Shown here: piece after piece, positions 9,901 to 18,523 of the stretch | How the letters are laid out: each line of letters begins with the position of its first letter | Numbering within the stretch: position 1 is the first letter of the stretch | The notes under the pieces: generated by a model | What the model was told of the DNA's origin: nothing | Database searches by the model: none | The model's input: the letters and a program-made list of their open reading frames with translations, nothing else | Program-made: the position numbers and the translations under genes | Assembly: GCA_050953425.1 (NCBI GenBank) | Contig: JBMNMQ010000007.1 | Coordinates: 372,001 to 436,000, forward strand | Length of the DNA stretch: 64,000 nucleotides | Source of the DNA: RUG100 sp050953425 | GTDB taxonomy: Bacteria; Bacillota; Clostridia; Peptostreptococcales; Anaerovoracaceae | Direction: 5' to 3'

Positions 9901-10158
9901 ATGGCATCAAAGGAAACCGGAAAAAACGACATCACGTATGAGATCCGCGAGCACATCGGTGTGATCAAGACGTTCAACACCGGCTGGCAGAAGGAACTGA
10001 ACGTGATTGCCTGGAACAACGGGGCGCCGAAGTACGACATTCGCGAGTGGGACATGAACCACGAGCACATGACGCGCGGCATCACCCTGTTCCCGGATGA
10101 GATGGCGGCGATCTGCGACCTGCTGCAGGGGCGCGAGTTCGAGAGCGAAATGCGCTGA
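9901..10158 (+). CDS. ydbC: YdbC/PC4-family single-strand nucleic-acid-binding protein
   Basis: 85 residues, full length for the family of bacterial PC4-like proteins that bind ssDNA or RNA as dimers. It shows the conserved core IGVIKTFNTGWQKELNVI, then WNNGAPKYDIREWD and GITLFPDEM. AAGGAG is 6-7 nt before the ATG. It is monocistronic with a strong promoter. The cellular role of YdbC proteins is poorly known. Confidence 0.88.
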   Translation: MASKETGKNDITYEIREHIGVIKTFNTGWQKELNVIAWNNGAPKYDIREWDMNHEHMTRGITLFPDEMAAICDLLQGREFESEMR

Positions 10159-10262
10159 AGCCGTCTGTCAACCGCGCTTTCAGCCCGACATGCGGCGGCC
10201 GCAGAGGCCGCCGGTCAACCAAAAAAAGAACCGGATAAAGAACCAGAGAAAACCCGGGAGAG

Positions 10263-10293
10263 GGCGGTATCGACTGTTGCGGTACCGTCTTTT
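10263..10293 (+). terminator. Possible weak terminator after ydbC
   Basis: GGCGGTA pairs with TACCGTC (one G-T pair), followed by TTTTCC. It overlaps the -35 region of the next promoter. Confidence 0.4.
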
Positions 10294-10306
10294 CCTGTGC
10301 TATACT
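10277..10306 (+). promoter_or_regulatory. Promoter of the uridine-kinase-like gene
   Basis: TTGCGG, 18-nt spacer, TATACT; 24 nt before the chosen start. Confidence 0.55.
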
Positions 10307-10329
10307 TGATATCTATGGCGGAGGAAAGT

Positions 10330-12030
10330 ATGAACATTTCTTTAAAGCTCAGCGAAGAGGACAGAACTTATCAGGCGGTGACGGCCGGCGCGGGGGATAC
10401 GATCGAGGATCTCTACCGGCGCCGGCGGGAACAGGTGCCGCGGACCGTGATCGCGGCCCGCCGCAACAACAAACTGGTGGCGCTGAACACGCCGCTGGCC
10501 GACGGCGACCGCGTGGTCTTCCTCGACGTCCGCAGCCAGGCGGCACGGCTGATCTACCAGCACAGCCTGGTTCTTGTTTATCTCAAAGCGATCGAGGAAG
10601 TGATCGGCAGGGTGCGGGTGGAGGTGCTGCATTCGCTCGGCCGCGGGCTCTACACCGAGATCGGCGAACGCGGCGCGCTGCTGTCGCTGAGCGAGGAGCA
10701 GCTGGCGGCGATTACCCGCCGCATGCAGGAAATCATCGCTGCCGACCATCCCTTCCGGCGCATGCGCGTCGACCGTGAAGAGGCCCTTCGCATCCTGCGG
10801 GAAACCGATCAGAAGGAAAAACTCCACGTACTGGAAACCAGACCCGGTATGCAGTACATGGACTTTTACGATCTCGACGGCTTCAAGAACTTTTTCTACG
10901 GTCTCATGGTGCCTTCGACCGGCTACCTCTATTCCTTCGCCGTGCGCCGCTACCGGCGCGGCGTGATCCTCGGCCATCCGCAGCAGCAGTCGCCGGATGC
11001 GGCGCCGCGGGTGCGCGATGACCGCAAGCTCTACGATGCGTTTCTGGAGACGCAGCGCTGGCATGAAGCCCAGGGCATCCATTACGTCGCCGACCTCAAC
11101 GAGAAGGTGGCGGCCGGCGAGAGCCGCGAAATCATCCAGCTCTCCGAAGCGCTGCAGGAAAAGAGAATCGTCGAGATTGCGGCGGCGATCATGCGGCAGA
11201 AAAAGCGCATCATTCTCATTGCCGGCCCGTCTTCGTCCGGCAAGACGACGTTTGCCCGCAAGCTCTGCATCCAGCTGCAGGTGGAGGGCGTCCGGCCGCT
11301 CTACCTGGGAACCGACGATTACTTTCACGAGCGCGCGGAGACGCCGCTGGATGAAAAGGGCGAACGCAATTATGAGGATCTCGCGGCGGTGGACGTGGAA
11401 CTTTTCAATCGGCAGATGAACGCACTGCTGCGGGGCGAAGAGGTGGATCTGCCGACCTTTGACTTTCTCACCGGCCGCAAGGTCTTCGGCCGCCGCCTCA
11501 CCCGCATCACAGCGCGGCAGCCGATCGTGATCGAGGGCATCCACGCCCTCAACGATGAACTGACGCCGCACATCCACGACCGCGAAAAGTACCGCATCTA
11601 CATCAGCCCGCTGACGCCGCTGAACATCGACGAGCACAACTGCATCTCGGTCACCGACGCGCGCATGGTGCGGCGCCTGGTGCGCGATCACAAGTACCGC
11701 GGTCACGCCGCCGCCCGCACCATTCACGACTGGCCCCGGGTGCGCGCCGGCGAAGACAAGAACATCTTTCCCTACAACAGCCGCGCCGATGCCTTCTTCA
11801 ATTCTTCCCATCTCTATGAGCTGGGGGTGCTGAAGAAATATGCGGTGCCGCTGCTGGAGGCGATCACCCGCGAACAGGAGGAGTACGGCGAGGCGGTGCG
11901 GATGCTGCGCTTTCTGTCCTTCTTCCGCACCATCGAGCACGATGAGCTGATTCCCAACAATTCGCTGCTGCGGGAATTCATCGGCGGCAGTGTCTTCCTC
12001 GACGAGGACGCCGCCGGAACACAGCGGTAA
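10330..12030 (+). CDS. TGS-domain uridine kinase-like nucleoside kinase
   Basis: 566 residues in three parts. Residues 1-60 are a TGS-like domain, about 60-270 resemble the second domain of threonyl-tRNA synthetase (YTEIGERGALLSLSEEQ), and 290-566 are a P-loop kinase of the uridine kinase/phosphoribulokinase type with Walker A GPSSSGKTTF near 299 and the DDYFHER region. This architecture is a known Firmicutes nucleoside kinase family; phosphorylation of uridine or cytidine is likely but not shown. The start at 10330 is chosen for GGAGG 5 nt upstream rather than the in-frame ATG at 10297, which lies inside the promoter. The PfkB gene follows after 39 nt. Confidence 0.88.
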   Translation: MNISLKLSEEDRTYQAVTAGAGDTIEDLYRRRREQVPRTVIAARRNNKLVALNTPLADGDRVVFLDVRSQAARLIYQHSLVLVYLKAIEEVIGRVRVEVLHSLGRGLYTEIGERGALLSLSEEQLAAITRRMQEIIAADHPFRRMRVDREEALRILRETDQKEKLHVLETRPGMQYMDFYDLDGFKNFFYGLMVPSTGYLYSFAVRRYRRGVILGHPQQQSPDAAPRVRDDRKLYDAFLETQRWHEAQGIHYVADLNEKVAAGESREIIQLSEALQEKRIVEIAAAIMRQKKRIILIAGPSSSGKTTFARKLCIQLQVEGVRPLYLGTDDYFHERAETPLDEKGERNYEDLAAVDVELFNRQMNALLRGEEVDLPTFDFLTGRKVFGRRLTRITARQPIVIEGIHALNDELTPHIHDREKYRIYISPLTPLNIDEHNCISVTDARMVRRLVRDHKYRGHAAARTIHDWPRVRAGEDKNIFPYNSRADAFFNSSHLYELGVLKKYAVPLLEAITREQEEYGEAVRMLRFLSFFRTIEHDELIPNNSLLREFIGGSVFLDEDAAGTQR

Positions 12031-12069
12031 AGGTGCCGCGAAGCGGGCAGCAGAAAAAGGAGAACGAAT

Positions 12070-13026
12070 ATGACACATAAAATATCAGTGATTGGCAGCG
12101 TCAGCGCTGCCGTGCAGGGCAGACCCTACGGACAGGTGCGTCGCGGCATGCAGAATCCCGGCCGGCTGTCGCTGCGCATCGGCGGCTCCGGCCGCAATCT
12201 GGCGCTCAACTTCGCCCGCCTCGGTGCGGAGACGGCGCTGGTCGCCCGCGTCGGCGACGACTTCCCCGGACATGCGGCCATCGATGAACTGGCCGCGGCC
12301 GGCATCGATACCAGCGGCATAGCCGTCGACAGCGAGAAGGATACCCCGGCTTCGCTCGAGATCCGCAACATCGTCGACGAGCTGGAGATGGCGTTCGGCA
12401 ATGAAGATCTGCTCGATGAATTTCGCGCCGATCTGCCGGAGGATGTCAGGACGCGGCTGCGGAATGCCGACGGGGTCTGCTTTGACGCCTGCATGCCGGG
12501 CGACCGGCTGGAGCAGCTGACGGCGCTGCTGGACGGCATACCGCTGGCGCTCGACCCGGTCTCGCCGGAACATGCCGAAAAAGCGCGGCCGTTCATCGGC
12601 CGCTTTCAGCTGATCACGCCGAATCGCGAGGAGGCGGAGCGGCTGACCGGCATGGATATCTTCAGCCCCGAGCAGATGGAGGAAGCGGCCCGCCGGCTGG
12701 CCGAACGCGGCGTTGCGCGCGTTTTCATCACCATCGCCGGCGCCGGCGTTTTCTACTATGAAAACGGCCGCAGCGGCATCGTCCCCGCCTACCAGCCGGC
12801 CGCGCTCAACGAGCACGGCGCCGGGGCGGCGTTCACGGCCGCGGCGCTGCTGGCGACGCTTGACGGCCTGGATATCGAAGAAACGGCGGCCCGCGGTCTG
12901 GCGGCGGCGGCGATCACGCTGGAAAGCCGCAAGGAGGTCAGCGACGAGCTCTCGGCCGCAGCAGTGGAGCGCCGCATTGCCGAAGCGGCCGAAGCAGCCG
13001 CGCAGGCGGAGGAAACGAAGGAATAG
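12070..13026 (+). CDS. PfkB-family carbohydrate or nucleoside kinase homologue lacking the catalytic Asp
   Basis: 318 residues with ribokinase-fold features: N-terminal glycine motif GGSGRNLALNFARLGAET (residues 37-54), ADGVCFDACMP, LITPNREEAERLTG and the ATP/anion-hole region near residue 250. The family signature there is normally GAGD, the Asp being the catalytic base; here it reads HGAGAAFTAA with Ala253 (GCG) in its place. The N-terminal pattern is closest to pseudouridine-kinase-like members. Activity is doubtful unless another residue substitutes. It is cotranscribed with the kinase upstream and closed by its own terminator. Confidence 0.8.
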   Translation: MTHKISVIGSVSAAVQGRPYGQVRRGMQNPGRLSLRIGGSGRNLALNFARLGAETALVARVGDDFPGHAAIDELAAAGIDTSGIAVDSEKDTPASLEIRNIVDELEMAFGNEDLLDEFRADLPEDVRTRLRNADGVCFDACMPGDRLEQLTALLDGIPLALDPVSPEHAEKARPFIGRFQLITPNREEAERLTGMDIFSPEQMEEAARRLAERGVARVFITIAGAGVFYYENGRSGIVPAYQPAALNEHGAGAAFTAAALLATLDGLDIEETAARGLAAAAITLESRKEVSDELSAAAVERRIAEAAEAAAQAEETKE

Positions 13027-13052
13027 AAAGGGGCAGTCCGCATGTGTCCGTG

Positions 13053-13085
13053 AAATGCCGGCCGCACAGGCGTGCCGGCATTTCT
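13053..13085 (+). terminator. Intrinsic terminator after the PfkB gene
   Basis: Perfect 10-bp stem AAATGCCGGC / GCCGGCATTT with an 11-nt loop; the T tract is short. Confidence 0.7.
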
Positions 13086-13119
13086 GTGTCCGGGGGGTTG
13101 ACGAGCGGGGGGGACCCCG

Positions 13120-13229
13120 CTGCCGCGATGCTGCTTTCGGCGTTCCCCGCGGCGGCTGACCGGCGGGGGAGAGCGCTCCGCTGCCGCGATGCTGCTTTCG
13201 GCGTCCCCTGCGGCGGCTGACCGGCGGGG
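13120..13229 (+). repeat. Two-copy direct repeat, 49 nt with 61-nt period
   Basis: The segment starting CTGCCGCGATGCTGCTTTCG occurs at 13120-13168 and again at 13181-13229 with two differences (TTCCCCG versus TCCCCTG). It is very GC-rich and noncoding, between the PfkB terminator and the S10 promoter. Confidence 0.85.
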
Positions 13230-13315
13230 AGAGCGCCCCGCCGGCGGAAGGCACACCCGGATGCGTGTCCGGCGCCGCGGCATCAAAGCATTGAAAAACA
13301 CGCATTTTGTTTCGC

Positions 13316-13345
13316 AAAAAGGCAAAAAAACCATTCGCCTTTTTT
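13316..13345 (+). terminator. Possible weak hairpin upstream of the S10 promoter
   Basis: AAAAAGGC pairs with GCCTTTTT around a 13-nt loop. It may insulate the S10 operon from upstream transcription. Confidence 0.35.
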
Positions 13346-13356
13346 CAAAAAAACTC

Positions 13357-13385
13357 TTGCATTTGCCGGGCAGGTGTTATATACT
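13357..13385 (+). promoter_or_regulatory. Promoter of the S10-spc-alpha operon
   Basis: TTGCAT, 17-nt spacer, TATACT. It is the only strong promoter found before rpsJ. Confidence 0.75.
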
Positions 13386-13391
13386 CATAAA

Positions 13392-13630
13392 GCTTGCGTA
13401 ACCGCGAAGAAGTGGGAAGTTGCTGGGCTATCAGGTAATTTCCACTGAGAATTGTCCCCGCCGGACGGGGGCGAGGGTGTCGGCCGCGCTTTCGGCTGTG
13501 TGAAAAATAAGGAAACGCACGGCCGCGTGTACGACGCAGGCGAAACCCGAAACACGCTGCAAAACCGGCATTTCGGCACCTTGTACCAGAATAGCGATAA
13601 TAGTACAGAACAACTGCGAAGGAGAAGACG
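13392..13630 (+). promoter_or_regulatory. Long untranslated leader of the S10 operon
   Basis: About 240 nt between the promoter and rpsJ with no credible gene. It contains several GC hairpin possibilities, such as GTCCCCG/CGGGGGC at about 13456-13474 and CGGCC-rich segments near 13490. An S10 leader controlled by L4 is known from gammaproteobacteria; whether this one is regulatory is unknown. Confidence 0.4.
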
Positions 13631-13942
13631 ATGAGCGAACTGCAGAAAATCAGAATCAAACTGAAGGCCTACGATCACGCGCTGCTGGATCAGAGCGCAG
13701 CCAAGATCGTCGACACCGTCAAGCGCACCGGCGCCGAAGTATCCGGCCCGATCCCGCTGCCGACGGAAAAAGAAGTGATTACGATCCTGCGAGCCGTCCA
13801 CAAGTACAAGGATTCCAGAGAACAGTTCGAACAGAGAACGCACAAGCGTCTGATCGACATCACCAGCGCCACGGCGAGAACAACCGATGCGCTGACCAAG
13901 CTGGAAATGCCTGCCGGTGTGGACATCGAGATCAAGTTATAG
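13631..13942 (+). CDS. rpsJ: 30S ribosomal protein S10
   Basis: 103 residues, full length. Typical sequence QKIRIKLKAYDHALLDQSAA, GPIPLPTEKEVITILR and THKRLIDI. In the ribosome it sits in the 30S head and it also acts in antitermination as NusE. AAGGAGA precedes the ATG. First gene of the long ribosomal operon. Confidence 0.98.
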   Translation: MSELQKIRIKLKAYDHALLDQSAAKIVDTVKRTGAEVSGPIPLPTEKEVITILRAVHKYKDSREQFEQRTHKRLIDITSATARTTDALTKLEMPAGVDIEIKL

Positions 13943-14013
13943 GAGCGAAAGGGATCTCCCCTTAGTATGATCGCCGCAAGGTGATCCGCTGTAAGCAGTC
14001 AGGAGGTAAACAT

Positions 14014-14649
14014 ATGAAAGCATTGCTGGGAAGAAAGATCGGCATGACGCAGATCTTTACCGAAGAAGGCGACGTAATACCGGTCACCGTGATCGAAGCG
14101 GGCCCCGGTGTGGTGACGCAGATCAAGACCATGGAAACGGACGGCTACAATGCCGTGCAGGTCGGTTTTGAAGATGCCAAGCCGCAGCGCGTCAACAAGC
14201 CGATGACCGGCCACTTTGAAAAGGCCGGCGTCGACGTCAAGAAGAACCTGACCGAGTTCCGCGTCGAAGACGGCGAGGAGTATGAACTCGGACAGACCAT
14301 TTCCGTGGCCGACTTTGAAGAAGGCACCAAGCTGGATGTCACCGGCACCTCGAAGGGCAAGGGCACCCAGGGCAACATCAAGCGGCACGGACACCAGCGC
14401 GGCCCCATGAGCCACGGCTCCAAGCACAAGAGACTGGCCGGCGCCCTGGCCGGCGCTTCCTACCCGGGCAGAGTCTTCAAGGGCAACAAGGCCCCGGGCA
14501 GAATGGGACGCGAGACGGTCACCGTTCAGAACGTTGACCTCGTCAAAGTTATCGCCGACAGAAACCTGATGCTCGTGAAGGGCGCCGTACCGGGCGGCAA
14601 AGGCAGCCTGGTTCGCGTTCAGAACGCGGTCAAGGGTCAGGATAAATAG
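14014..14649 (+). CDS. rplC: 50S ribosomal protein L3
   Basis: 211 residues. Start MKALLGRKIGMTQIF and the conserved RHGHQRGPMSHGSKHKR loop that reaches the peptidyl transferase centre. The start at 14014 has AGGAGG 7 nt upstream; an in-frame ATG at 13981 adds 11 residues that do not belong to L3. The gap to rpsJ is 71 nt. Confidence 0.98.
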   Translation: MKALLGRKIGMTQIFTEEGDVIPVTVIEAGPGVVTQIKTMETDGYNAVQVGFEDAKPQRVNKPMTGHFEKAGVDVKKNLTEFRVEDGEEYELGQTISVADFEEGTKLDVTGTSKGKGTQGNIKRHGHQRGPMSHGSKHKRLAGALAGASYPGRVFKGNKAPGRMGRETVTVQNVDLVKVIADRNLMLVKGAVPGGKGSLVRVQNAVKGQDK

Positions 14650-14675
14650 GCTGGGTTCGAAAGGAGGACATCAAG

Positions 14676-15299
14676 ATGGCAACAATCAAAGTGCTGGACA
14701 TGAATGGTGCAGACGCTGGGACACTGGAGCTGAATGACGCGATCTTCGGCATCGAACCCAACCAGCACGCAGTTCATGAAGCGGTCAGAAATTATCTGGC
14801 CAACCGCCGGCAGGGCACGCAGTCTGCTCTGACCCGCGCGGAAGTCAGGGGCGGCGGCAGAAAACCGTTCCGGCAGAAGGGAACCGGTCGTCACCGTCAG
14901 GGTTCCACGACCGACCCGTCGCAGATCGGCGGCGGTATCGTCTTTGCGCCCAAACCGCGCAGCTACCGCTACAAGCTTCCCAGGAGCGTGCGCCGGCTGG
15001 CGATGAAATCGGCGCTCTCGGCCAAGGTGCAGGACAACGAGATGATCGTTCTCGACACGCTGCAGCTTGATGCGCCGAAGACCAGAGATATGGTCAACGT
15101 GCTGGCCAGCATCAAGGCGGAAGGCAAAGCGCTGATCGTGACGGCGGAGAAGAACGACAACGTCGTCCGCTCGGCCGCCAACCTGCAGGGCGTCAAAACG
15201 GCAGTGGTCAACTCGATCAACGTCTACGACATCCTCAACCACACGAACTTCATCATCACGAAGGACGCGGTCCAGAAACTGGAGGAGGTGTATTCCTAA
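14676..15299 (+). CDS. rplD: 50S ribosomal protein L4
   Basis: 207 residues. Conserved extended loop GGGRKPFRQKGTGRHRQGS, which lines the peptide exit tunnel, and FAPKPRSYRYKLPR. The stop overlaps the start of rplW by one base (TAATG). L4 is the autoregulator of the S10 operon in E. coli; no such role can be read here. Confidence 0.98.
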   Translation: MATIKVLDMNGADAGTLELNDAIFGIEPNQHAVHEAVRNYLANRRQGTQSALTRAEVRGGGRKPFRQKGTGRHRQGSTTDPSQIGGGIVFAPKPRSYRYKLPRSVRRLAMKSALSAKVQDNEMIVLDTLQLDAPKTRDMVNVLASIKAEGKALIVTAEKNDNVVRSAANLQGVKTAVVNSINVYDILNHTNFIITKDAVQKLEEVYS

Positions 15300-15589
15300 T
15301 GAGAACTCCTTACGACGTCATCCTCGAGCCCGTCATCTCCGAACGCAGCATGGCGGACGCGCAGGACAAAAAATATACATTCCGTGTCGCGACGGATGCC
15401 AACAAGACCGAGATCAAGAACGCCGTCGAAGAAATCTTCGAGGTGGAGGTCAAGAAGGTCAACGTCATGAACGTTAAAGGAAAATACAAGAGAATGGGAA
15501 GAACGGCCGGCTATACGGCGGCCGGCAAGAAGGCGATCGTCACGCTGAAGGACAGCAGCAAGGAGATCGAATTCTTCCAGGGACTCTAA
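15299..15589 (+). CDS. rplW: 50S ribosomal protein L23
   Basis: 96 residues. Start YDVILEPVISERSM, then KYTFRVATDANKTEIK and the VKKVNVMNVKGK strand. L23 forms the docking site for trigger factor and SRP at the tunnel exit. Coupled to rplD by a one-base overlap. Confidence 0.98.
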   Translation: MRTPYDVILEPVISERSMADAQDKKYTFRVATDANKTEIKNAVEEIFEVEVKKVNVMNVKGKYKRMGRTAGYTAAGKKAIVTLKDSSKEIEFFQGL

Positions 15590-15604
15590 TACAGGAGGAA
15601 GCAA

Positions 15605-16438
15605 ATGGGAATCAAGAAATACAATCCGACGACTCCCGGGGTTAGAGGCATGACGGTCTCGTCCTTCGAAGAAGTCACCAAAGACACACCGGAAAAATCC
15701 TTGACGGTGACCCTGAAGAAGAACGCCGGCCGCAACTCCCGGGGCAAAATCACGGTGCGTCATCGCGGCGGCGGCTATCGCCCGAAGTACCGGATCATCG
15801 ACTTCAAGCGCGACAAGGACGGCGTGCCGGGCAGGGTGGCGGCGATCGAGTACGATCCCAACCGCAGCGCCAACATCGCCCTGATCCACTACGCGGACGG
15901 GGAAAAGAGATACATCCTCGCGCCGCAGACGCTGCAGGTCGGCCAGACGATTGAGTCCGGCGCCGACGTCGACATTGTCGTCGGCAACGCGCTGCCGCTG
16001 TCGAGCATACCGGTCGGCACCGTCATCCACAACATCGAAATGAAACCCGGCAAGGGCGGCCAGATGGTGCGCTCGGCCGGCAACGGGGCCCAGCTGATGG
16101 CCAAGGAAGAGGGCTTTGCCCAGGTCAGACTGCCTTCCGGCGAAGTCCGCAAAGTCAGCCTGCGCTGCCGCGCCACCATCGGTGAAGTCGGCAACAACGA
16201 CCATCAGAACATCGATATCGGCAAAGCCGGCAGAAAACGGCACATGGGTATCCGCCCGACAGTCCGCGGCTCGGTCATGAACCCGAACGATCACCCGCAC
16301 GGCGGCGGCGAAGGCAAGGCCGGCATCGGCCGTGTCAGCCCGGTCACACCGTGGGGCAAACCGGCTCTCGGCCTGAAGACCAGAAAGCGGAAGAACGAAT
16401 CCAATAAGTTCATCATCAAGAGAAGAAACGAGAAATAA
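15605..16438 (+). CDS. rplB: 50S ribosomal protein L2
   Basis: 277 residues, normal length. Conserved GRNSRGKITVRHRGGGYRPK near the N-terminus and MNPNDHPHGGGEGK near the C-terminus, the region that approaches the peptidyl transferase centre. AGGAGGAAGCAA precedes the ATG. Confidence 0.98.
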   Translation: MGIKKYNPTTPGVRGMTVSSFEEVTKDTPEKSLTVTLKKNAGRNSRGKITVRHRGGGYRPKYRIIDFKRDKDGVPGRVAAIEYDPNRSANIALIHYADGEKRYILAPQTLQVGQTIESGADVDIVVGNALPLSSIPVGTVIHNIEMKPGKGGQMVRSAGNGAQLMAKEEGFAQVRLPSGEVRKVSLRCRATIGEVGNNDHQNIDIGKAGRKRHMGIRPTVRGSVMNPNDHPHGGGEGKAGIGRVSPVTPWGKPALGLKTRKRKNESNKFIIKRRNEK

Positions 16439-16453
16439 GGGAAGGAGATACTC

Positions 16454-16801
16454 ATGGGCAGATCACTGAAAAAGGGCCCGTTCGTTGATAAAAAGCTGCT
16501 CAAGGCCATCGATGACATGAACGCAGCCAACGACAAAAAAGTGGTGAAGACCTGGTCGAGAGCTTCGACGGTCTTCCCGCAGATGGTCGGCCACACGATC
16601 GCCGTTCACGACGGCAGAAAACATGTGCCGGTCTATATCACCGAAGACATGGTAGGTCACCGTCTCGGCGAATTTGCGCCGACGCGCACCTTCCGCGGCC
16701 ACAGCGCCGATAAGAAGGTTGCCGCCGCCGCCACCGGCGCCGCACCGGCAGCCGCCGCGCCGGCAGCAGCCGCAGCACCCAAGACGACACCGAGCGCTTA
16801 A
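16454..16801 (+). CDS. rpsS: 30S ribosomal protein S19 with Ala/Pro-rich C-terminal extension
   Basis: The first about 90 residues are ordinary S19 (MGRSLKKGPFVDKKLL, TWSRASTVFPQMVGHTIAVH, GEFAPTRTFRGHSADKK). The family usually stops within a few residues of this point, but here about 25 more follow, almost all Ala, Pro and Thr. The tail follows the universal core without a frame change, so it is not an artefact of the start. It is probably disordered, at the 30S head near the A-site finger contacts. Confidence 0.97.
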   Translation: MGRSLKKGPFVDKKLLKAIDDMNAANDKKVVKTWSRASTVFPQMVGHTIAVHDGRKHVPVYITEDMVGHRLGEFAPTRTFRGHSADKKVAAAATGAAPAAAAPAAAAAPKTTPSA

Positions 16802-16819
16802 GAAAGGAGAACACAGGGC

Positions 16820-17167
16820 ATGGAAGCGAAAGCAACAGCAAAATATGTGAGAATGTCTCCGAGCAAGCTGAAACCGGTCACCGATCTGGTGCGCGGCAAG
16901 GATCTCAACGAGGCATTGACCATCCTGAAATTTACCTCCGGCAAGGGCGCGGAACTGGTGGAAAAAGTCGTCAGATCGGCCGCAGCCAATGCCGAAAACA
17001 ACTTTGACATGAACCCGGACGACCTGTATGTCGCGGAAATTTACGCCAATCAGGGACCGACGATGAGAAGATGGAGAGCCGGCTCGCAGGGCAGGGCCTC
17101 GATCATTCTGAAGAGGAGCAGCCATATCGGCGTTACGCTCAGAGAAAAGGAAGAGGAGGTTCAGTAA
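16820..17167 (+). CDS. rplV: 50S ribosomal protein L22
   Basis: 115 residues. Conserved YVRMSPSKLKPVTDLVRGK and the C-terminal hairpin PTMRRWRAGSQGRAS, which reaches into the exit tunnel and is the site of macrolide-resistance changes in other bacteria. It abuts rpsC with no gap. Confidence 0.98.
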   Translation: MEAKATAKYVRMSPSKLKPVTDLVRGKDLNEALTILKFTSGKGAELVEKVVRSAAANAENNFDMNPDDLYVAEIYANQGPTMRRWRAGSQGRASIILKRSSHIGVTLREKEEEVQ

Positions 17168-18073
17168 ATGGGACAGAAAGTAAGTCCGCACGGGTTCAGA
17201 GTCGGCGTCATCAAGGACTGGGGTTCCAAATGGTACGCAGACAAAAATAATTTCGCCGATTACCTGGTAGAAGACAACAAGATCAGAGAATACATCAAGA
17301 AAACGCTGTATGCGGCCGGCATTTCGCAGATCGTCATCGAGCGGCGCACGGAAAATGAAATGCGCATTACGATCGCGACCGGCAGACCGGGCATGGTCGT
17401 CGGCAGATCCGGCGAAGGCGTGCAGGCTCTCAAGCAGCAGCTGGAGAAGATGACCGGCAAGACGGTCAGCATCAACATCGAAGAGATCCGCCGCAGCGAA
17501 CTCGACGCGCAGCTGACCGCGGAAAGCATCGCGGCCGCGCTGGAGCGCCGTGTCTCCTTCCGCCGGGCGATGAAACAGGCGATCGGCCGCACTATGAAGG
17601 CCGGTGCGCAGGGCGTCAAGGTCCTCGCGGCCGGACGTCTCGGCGGCGCCGAAATCGCCCGCACCGAAAAGTACAGCGAGGGCAACGTCCCGCTGCATAC
17701 CCTGCGCGCGGACATCGACTACGGCTTTGCCGAGGCCGACACGACCTACGGCAAGCTGGGCATCAAAGTTTGGATCAACCATGGCGAGATCCTCGACAAG
17801 GGTCTGCAGGATGTGGTTCGCGTCGACAAGGAAGCCGGCAGCGGCAGACGTGACAGAAAACGCGGCGACAGACGCGGACGGCGCGGTGACAGACGCGACA
17901 GAAGACGCGGCGACCGCCGCGGCGGACGCAGTGAACTGCCCAAGGCGGCAGCCCGCATCCGGCCCAAAAAGCAGGAACCGGCACCGCAGCAGGATGAGGA
18001 GGCACCCGCGGACAGCGCCGCGGCCGAAGCAGCCGCCGATCAGCCCGCTGCCGAGACCCCGGCGGAAGAATAG
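17168..18073 (+). CDS. rpsC: 30S ribosomal protein S3 with long charged C-terminal tail
   Basis: Residues 1-215 are canonical S3: GQKVSPHGFRVGVIKDWGSK, KH domain with GRPGMVVGRSGEGVQ, and the S3 C domain ending near DVVRVDKEAG. The usual length is 210-230, but this protein has 301 residues. The tail is first a run of GDRR-type arginine repeats (about 222-258) and then an acidic Ala/Pro/Glu segment. Opposite charges suggest a disordered tail that could contact rRNA or mRNA at the entry channel. The start immediately follows the rplV stop. Confidence 0.97.
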   Translation: MGQKVSPHGFRVGVIKDWGSKWYADKNNFADYLVEDNKIREYIKKTLYAAGISQIVIERRTENEMRITIATGRPGMVVGRSGEGVQALKQQLEKMTGKTVSINIEEIRRSELDAQLTAESIAAALERRVSFRRAMKQAIGRTMKAGAQGVKVLAAGRLGGAEIARTEKYSEGNVPLHTLRADIDYGFAEADTTYGKLGIKVWINHGEILDKGLQDVVRVDKEAGSGRRDRKRGDRRGRRGDRRDRRRGDRRGGRSELPKAAARIRPKKQEPAPQQDEEAPADSAAAEAAADQPAAETPAEE

Positions 18074-18097
18074 CGACAGCGAAAGGAGGACAACGCC

Positions 18098-18523
18098 ATG
18101 TTAATGCCAAAGCGCGTTAAACGCAGAAGAGTCCACAGAGGTAGAATGAAGGGAAAAGCTACCAAGGGCAATACAGTGACATACGGTGAATACGGCCTCA
18201 TGGCTACCGAGCCGGGCTGGATCACGTCCAATCAGATCGAAGCGGCCAGAATTGCCATGACGCGGTCGATCCGCAGAGGCGGCAAGGTCTACATCAAAAT
18301 TTTCCCGCACAAGCCGGTGACCAAAAAGCCCGCCGAAGTCCGCATGGGTTCCGGCAAGGGCGCCCCGGAATACTGGGTCGCGGTGGTCAAGCCGGGCAGA
18401 ATAATGTTTGAGATTGAAGGCATCCCGCTGGAGCAGGCCAAAGAGGCGATGCGCCTGGCAGCCCACAAACTGCCGATCAAGAGCAAGTTTGCCATCAAAG
18501 GACAGGAGGGCGGTGAAGCGTAA
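18098..18523 (+). CDS. rplP: 50S ribosomal protein L16
   Basis: 141 residues. MLMPKRVKRRRVHRGRMKGK at the start, then GSGKGAPEYWVAVVKPGR, a conserved segment near the A-site tRNA elbow. The stop overlaps the rpmC start (TAATG). Confidence 0.98.
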   Translation: MLMPKRVKRRRVHRGRMKGKATKGNTVTYGEYGLMATEPGWITSNQIEAARIAMTRSIRRGGKVYIKIFPHKPVTKKPAEVRMGSGKGAPEYWVAVVKPGRIMFEIEGIPLEQAKEAMRLAAHKLPIKSKFAIKGQEGGEA

